Shown here piece by piece: positions 17,701 to 21,548 of a stretch of DNA of 21,548 bases. The position numbers and the translations under genes were made by a program. How positions within the stretch are numbered: position 1 is the stretch's first letter; the number at the start of each line of letters is the position of its first letter. The DNA lies in the NCBI GenBank assembly GCA_029339195.1, contig JAPTJF010000680.1, forward strand, positions 1 to 21,548, given 5' to 3'. Under the pieces are notes generated by a model. The model did no database searches, was not told the origin of the DNA, and saw only the letters and a program-made list of their open reading frames with translations. The stretch comes from Micractinium sp. NFX-FRZ (Eukaryota > Chlorophyta > Trebouxiophyceae > Chlorellales > Chlorellaceae).

Positions 17701-20700
17701 TGGCGTGGCGGAGGACGGGTGAGACGAGAAAGTGCAATTGAAGTGGCTGCGTTGCATGCACGACAGTGGGGTGCAGGGGACAGGGACCTGTGGCAGAGGG
17801 AAGCATTCCAGCAGGGGCCGGGAGCGGGCAGGCGGGCAGGGAAGTTGAGCAGGCACGCAGGCGGCGGCAGCAGGTGGCCCCCTGGGCAAGCAGATTAAAT
17901 CATATGCAGGCAGCGGCACCCACCCAGCAGTATGTCGGACCAGGAGAAGCCCGTGTTGCCAAGCTGCACGCCCGGAAGCCACTCCACTGCAGGCAGGGGG
18001 CGGGCAGTCGACGGGGAGGGGTACGCGTGAGCGAAGCTGATGGCAGGACCGAGCAGGTAGACAGCCAGCAGTGGCACAGCCCTGCCTAGCATACCCACAT
18101 GCTCCGTAAGTCCTCGTCGCCAAATCCAGGGTGTCGCACCCTGCCCAGCTGACCAACCCTTGCCCACCCCCCATACCAACCCACAATCCACGTCCCCACC
18201 CGCCCCCACCCACCCGTGCCGTGCATGCCAAAGTGCAGCACCGCCGAGGCGCCAAAGTCCTCTTGCAGCCACTTGTAAAAGGCGGTGTACTGCGGGTGCG
18301 GCGTCAGGTCGCGCTCAAACAGGAGCCGCATCGGGTCGCCCTCAACGCCCAGCAGCGGCTGCAGGGCACACAAGAGGAGGCAGGGTATACGCACCGGCGA
18401 GTGAGCGGGGGAAGGGGTGTCCCTCAGGAGAGGGGGGTCGCCCTGCACACCCCAGCAGCGGCGGCAGGGGCAGAGAGGGGCAGTGCAGCGGGGGGAAGGG
18501 GAGGGGTCAGTCAGATCCCGCTTGCAGGAGCAGGCGCAATTCTTCAGGTCCACAGACCCCACTACTACCCAGGTGTCAATACACCTGGCACGCATCACAG
18601 CCACATCCCCGATCAACGCACACACCTGGACGCCGATCCACACGTTTCCCAGCTGGATGCCGCTGACCACGCTGTTGCCGCGCGCGCTGGTGCTGCAGGT
18701 GGCGGCCCAGGCAGAGGGCCCCGGGGCGCAGGGCAGGGGCAGCGGGTAGTGTGAGGGAGCAGCTTGGTGTGCAAGGCAGCGGCCTGGCGGCACAGGAGGA
18801 GCACGTGTGACTCAGTGAAGCGCCCATGCACTTGGCTACATGACGCCTCATGCCCTCTGCAGGGCTCCTAATTCCATCCCTGCTTGTGTGCCTTTTCCTC
18901 AAAGGCACCCTTCCCCCAGCCCCCAGCCCCCCCGCCCTCCTCACCTGATCCCCTGGTACTTGCCCAGCTCCCCCCACTGCTTCTCCAGCCGCCGCACCAA
19001 AATGTCGTTGTCGGGCAGGAAGGGGATGGGGCCTGCAGGGGGACACATGCAAAGTGGCTGGATCCTGAGGAGGCCAATGGGGGGCCCAGGGTGTAAGAAT
19101 GAGACCATTGTTGGGCAGGCAGAGGATGGGCCAACGAGGATTGGGGGCAGGCAGCCAGGGGCGAGGCAGGCAGCCAGAGCAGGGGCACCAGGGAGGGGGC
19201 AGTGGAAGGGGTGCCGTGGGGAGTGTGGGGGGTGGCGGTGAACACGAATGTGGCTGGCCAGGCAAAGAACAGTTGCAGGGGCAGCGAGGAAGCCAGTTCG
19301 GCAGGCAGTGTTGCAGGCTCCAGCAGCACAGCACAGCACAGCCCGCACAGCGCTGCATAGCGCAGCACGAGCACCGCCCAGCACACCCTGGAGCCTACCA
19401 CCCCTCAGCCCCCGCACCCCACTCGTTGGGCCCCCACTCTGCTGGGAAGGTGAGCATCTCTTTCAGCCGCTTGGGGTCCACATCCGCCGAGGCCACCTTG
19501 GCACCATACGCCTCGGCTGGGCCTGCACCCCGCTTCAGCACGCCGGCTGCGCCCTCTGCAGACGGCGGGCAGCGAGACAGCGGGTCGGGGGCGGTGTGAG
19601 GGAAGCGGCGGGTGGTGCTGCGTGCGGCAACGAAGTGGGGGCAAAGCATCGCTGCCAACATTGGGTAGCGCCCCTTCCTCTTCCCAGCCTCCGTGCAGTT
19701 CCACTGCCTTGCACTGCATTTCTCAACCAGTCCTCCTGCCTCTTGCTTGCAATGGCACCTGCTGGCCGTCCAGCCCTGACTCTACCGTTCTCCTGCCCAC
19801 CCTCTGCCTGCCCCCCTCATCGCTGCACTGCCACACGGGTCATCCTGCGCTGCATCCCCCTGTCCCGCCCTACCATGCACATCCTCCCCCTCCCCGCTCC
19901 CCCTTGCCTGCGATGGCGCGCTGGTCGTCCAGCATCGTGAGCGCCGTCACAATTGCCTCCCCAGCGCCCTCCAAGTCCTCGCCCATCTCGCCCAGGTCGT
20001 ACCCCTCCTGTCGGAGGGCCAAACAAGAACAACAAGGCACAGCAACGCTGAGGCAGGCGGGTGAAAGGCAGGCAGGCCTTGCTCCATGATGAAACCAACC
20101 CCAACCGGGCCCTCTCCTGCAGGCTCTGTTGGGGGAGAAAGGGAGGGCGGCAGCCCTCCAGGCAATTGCTTGTTTAATATCATCAGCAGCCAAGTGAGTG
20201 CCGCTCTGCCCGGCGAGGATTCCACTCATCCCCGCCCGCCCTCTCTGGCATCTCGGCGCCGCCCCAAGCACCCTCCTCTGCCTCACCTCCCTCAGCGACT
20301 GCAGCACCCGCTCCAGGCTCTTGGGCACGTTGAGCAGCGCAGCGGTGCCGGTGGCGCCCACACCCGGCGGGAAGCCGTAGACGAGCACCGCCAGCTTGCG
20401 CTCCTGCAGATGATTGGGAGCCGGGGGGGCAGGGGGAGGGAACGAAGAGCGAGGGGAGGCTGGCATGCAAACGTGAGGGTAAACGTGGAGGTTCGCAGCG
20501 ATGCGACTGAGGAAGGGAGCGCTCAGCATGCGCTGGTGCGGGGTGGGAGAGGAGGTGTGGCAACTTGCCACGAAGTGAGGCAAGGGGCGAGAGAGTGGCA
20601 GGGCGATGTCCATCAGAGGAGACGCATGGGGACACCCAGGGCGCAGGCTCCAATCGCCTGACCAAAGCCCGTACGCCCCACAGCAGCCACCGCATACCTG

Positions 20701-21474
20701 TGGCGGCGTGCGCCGAAGCGCAACCCATTTGTGCAGCCGGTTGGCCAGCCGCTTGACACGCTCAGGCACCAGGAATATGTTGTCTCCCACCAGGCCGCCC
20801 AGGGGCACTGCAGGGGGGCAGGAATGGACGGGGAGCAGGATGGGCGCAAGGTGTGCTGGAGGGAGGGAGGGTGGGGGGAGGGGGAGGGGGGCACCCAGAA
20901 TATGAGGTGCTGTTCTATGCTTTCCAGGGGCAACAAGGGAAAGAAGGAGGGTTGGGAGACGGGGAGGCACGCCGTGTGAGGTGCAGGTTGAGCGACGTGG
21001 CAGCCCGGCACGCATTGGGAGCAGGATAGGCAGGTGGTACCAGTACCCGGAATGCGTGGCTGCTGTCTGCACCTCGTTCCACGCACCTGTGTCGATGGCT
21101 CCATCCAGCTCCGGCAGCGAGTAGAGGACGACCGACTGCAAGCCGCCGATGCCGTCGCGCACCCAGCTGGCCATGTCCTGCGGGCAGGGCGTGGAGGCAG
21201 GGTGGGGCAGATGTGCACCTGTAAAAGGAGTGGCTCAGCTCCAAGGCATGGAATGCTTGGGACGCAAGAAGGCCTGCTATGTGCCAGCCTTGCACCCAGC
21301 AGTCTACTGCACTCCTGGCCCCTGCTGCTGGCCAGCACAGTCGCCCCCAGCCCCCCTCCCTAGACCCCGCCAGCCAGGGTGCCTCCCAAGTACACCCACC
21401 TGGGTGAGCAGCAATGCGGTCACACTTTGGTGGATAGTAATGTTGTGACCCAGACCCAACCACCCAGCCTGAAG

Positions 21475-21477
<3 letters not shown>
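11797..21477 (-). CDS. CHLH: Magnesium-chelatase subunit H, CHLH2-like (5' incomplete)
   Basis: The family's large porphyrin-binding subunit works with subunits I and D to insert Mg into protoporphyrin IX in the plastid, the first step toward chlorophyll. The exons, in transcript order, are ~21477-21400, 21177-21087, 20807-20698, 20403-20287, 20007-19908, 19555-19418, 19032-18945, 18692-18626, 18358-18214, 17986-17924, 17389-17231, 16793-16558, 16330-16246, 16038-15906, 15677-15508, 15140-15037, 14890-14800, 14626-14439, 14119-14005, 13754-13658, 13464-13383, 13154-13074, 12854-12733, 12353-12186 and 11947-11797. From 21177 on they give 966 residues. Landmarks are YGFPPGVGATGTAALLNV, LHFGMHGT, YACNNPSESIIAKRRGYG, GVLPTGRNIHALDPYRMPS, ETVAVNLWGLDSIKTKGES, GDYGSMVNERVG and EIDSVEYGLTDIQEYYANTG. 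The tail MVGWGATADFREDWTWDQAA differs from the G-W-S-A-T...N-W-V-Y-E tail I recall for canonical ChlH (GUN5), so the second algal paralogue is more likely; its role is less clear. Roughly 250-350 N-terminal residues are missing. Confidence 0.9.
12080..12130 (-). repeat. Shadow copy of the chelatase exon 12353-12186 end
   Basis: On the minus strand WDQAAEMYA repeats WDQAADTYA of the exon, about 106-110 bp further into the intron. It is followed by a usable-looking donor CCAAG|GTGCGG. Indels put it out of phase. Confidence 0.7.
12371..12425. repeat. Intronic tandem duplication
   Basis: AGGGCGCATGCCAAGGCG (12373) and AGGGCACATGCCAAGACG (12408) are two copies about 35-37 bp apart, just upstream of the acceptor of the exon starting at 12353. 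Confidence 0.65.
12617..12655 (-). repeat. Shadow copy of the chelatase exon 12854-12733 end
   Basis: CGCTCAAGGCTGCCCAACCT ... GTGAGT repeats the exon end coding R-S-K-L-L-N-P-K plus its donor (12733) 116 bp downstream. Translated, the copy reads R-S-R-L-P-N-L-R, so it is diverging while the donor is kept. Confidence 0.75.
12993..13005. repeat. C13 homopolymer in a chelatase intron
   Basis: Thirteen C (G on the transcript) lie in the intron between the exons ending at 13074 and starting at 12854. Confidence 0.9.
14355..14382 (-). repeat. Shadow copy of the chelatase exon 14626-14439 end
   Basis: V-E-L-M-D-D-C-F-Q and the following donor (CAG|GTAGGA) are repeated 84 bp downstream of the true exon end (CAG|GTGTGT). 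The match over the shared core is essentially exact. Confidence 0.85.
15009..15036. repeat. CA / CGCA microsatellite at a chelatase donor
   Basis: ACACACACAC followed by GCAC units abuts the donor of the exon ending at 15037. The repeat is the beginning of the intron. Confidence 0.85.
15368..15412 (-). repeat. Shadow copy of the chelatase exon 15677-15508 end
   Basis: The minus strand reads M-L-P-E-A-G-G-D-L-L-R-D-G followed by CAG|GTGAGG, repeating I-L-P-E-A-G-G-D-L-L-R-D-G and its donor at 15508, with an offset of 140 bp. One extra G changes the phase at the donor. Confidence 0.85.
17124..17177 (-). repeat. Shadow copy of the chelatase exon 17389-17231 end, potential in-frame cassette
   Basis: Q-A-E-L-K-A-L-I-A and the donor GCGG|GTGAGG recur 107 bp downstream of the true end at 17231. 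If the weak acceptor GCTAAG (ending 17178) is used, 54 nt with phase 1 at both sides and no stop would be inserted. The similarity is seen directly; use as an exon is speculation. Confidence 0.7.
17481..17699 (-). repeat. Three shadow copies of the chelatase exon 17389 start with acceptor
   Basis: The true exon begins CCAG|GCGACCTGCCCAACGTG (17389). Upstream in the transcript the same junction recurs at 17514 (GCAG|GCGACCTGCCCAACGTG), 17632 (TCAG|GCGGCCTGCCCAATGTG) and 17699 (CCAG|GCAACCTGTCGATTGTG), with falling similarity. The nearest copy lacks 6 nt and reaches a TAG after its Trp codon. This explains much of the otherwise empty 534-nt intron 17390-17923. Confidence 0.85.
18433..18465 (-). 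repeat. Shadow copy of the chelatase exon 18358 start
   Basis: CCGCTGCTGGGGTGTGCAGG repeats the exon start CCGCTGCTGGGCGTTGAGGG (18358) about 105 bp upstream in the transcript. The acceptor AG of the copy has become CG, so it is probably not spliced. Confidence 0.7.
19033..19417 (-). other. Chelatase intron with GCACA repeats
   Basis: This 385-nt intron contains a short CAGCA/GCACA array at about 19320-19380 and GGCAGG-rich sequence. I see no exon copy or other element in it. Confidence 0.5.
19556..19907 (-). other. Third probable GC-AG intron (chelatase)
   Basis: The exon ends ATCGCAG|GCAAGG at 19908 and the next starts CTGCAG|AGGGCGC at 19555. Phase 1 on both sides gives A-I-A-E-G-A-A-G-V-L. 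Nearby GT sites give a stop or the wrong phase. The intron is 352 nt and otherwise unremarkable. Confidence 0.65.
21400..21477 (-). other. Probable most upstream visible chelatase exon, cut by the C run
   Basis: On the minus strand GLGHNITIHQSVTALLLTQ is open up to the homopolymer and ends at CCCAG|GTGGGT (21400), phase 0, matching the next exon. A CTTCAG acceptor just inside the C run could be its true start. The reading is short and less certain than the other exons. Confidence 0.55.

Positions 21478-21548
<71 letters not shown>
21478..21548. other. Terminal run of 71 C
   Basis: The window ends in an unbroken homopolymer that starts inside or at the edge of a chelatase exon. A true run of this length next to coding sequence is unlikely, so an assembly or sequencing artefact at a contig or gap end is the simplest reading. 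Confidence 0.8.

Noticed and set aside
1..21548. Transposons, tRNA or rRNA genes
   Set aside because: I saw no transposase or reverse-transcriptase motifs, terminal inverted repeats, or tRNA/rRNA signatures on either strand.

Overview
The window is nuclear DNA of a green alga. It is GC-rich. Its genes are split into many short exons by GC-rich introns that mostly end in CTGCAG, and two gene families point to the plant lineage: a seven-helix MLO protein and a magnesium-chelatase H subunit. A chlorophyte, possibly of the Chlorella group, fits best. The lineage below Chlorophyta is inference.

Layout: (1) 49-3373, plus: the C-terminal 381 residues of a proline-rich, probably extracellular protein made of exactly seven W...G-F repeats, probably a seven-bladed beta-propeller. 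(2) 5174-3759, minus: a small plastid protein of the cyanobacterial slr0729 / thylakoid-associated (DUF6825-like) type, with a tandemly duplicated exon. (3) 5570-11097, plus: a complete 14-exon MLO gene of 753 codons. (4) 21477-11797, minus: at least 24 exons (probably 25) of a magnesium-chelatase H subunit, most like the second algal paralogue (CHLH2). Its N-terminus lies outside the window. Genes 1 and 2 converge, 2 and 3 diverge from a 395-bp shared promoter region, and 3 and 4 converge. All exon sets were joined by hand. Splice phases agree throughout, and the summed coding lengths are multiples of three (1146, 594, 2262 and 2901 nt).

The most unusual signal is not a gene. In at least ten places an exon edge, with its splice site, has been tandemly copied into the adjoining intron at a spacing of about 50-265 bp. 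Copies range from nearly intact and frame-compatible (gene 2, chelatase exon at 17231) to decayed. Three introns also appear to use GC instead of GT donors. The genes show no operon-like or pathway link to each other, apart from two plastid-related proteins (2 and 4). The window ends in an uninterrupted run of 71 C, which looks like an assembly or sequencing artefact at a contig or gap edge.
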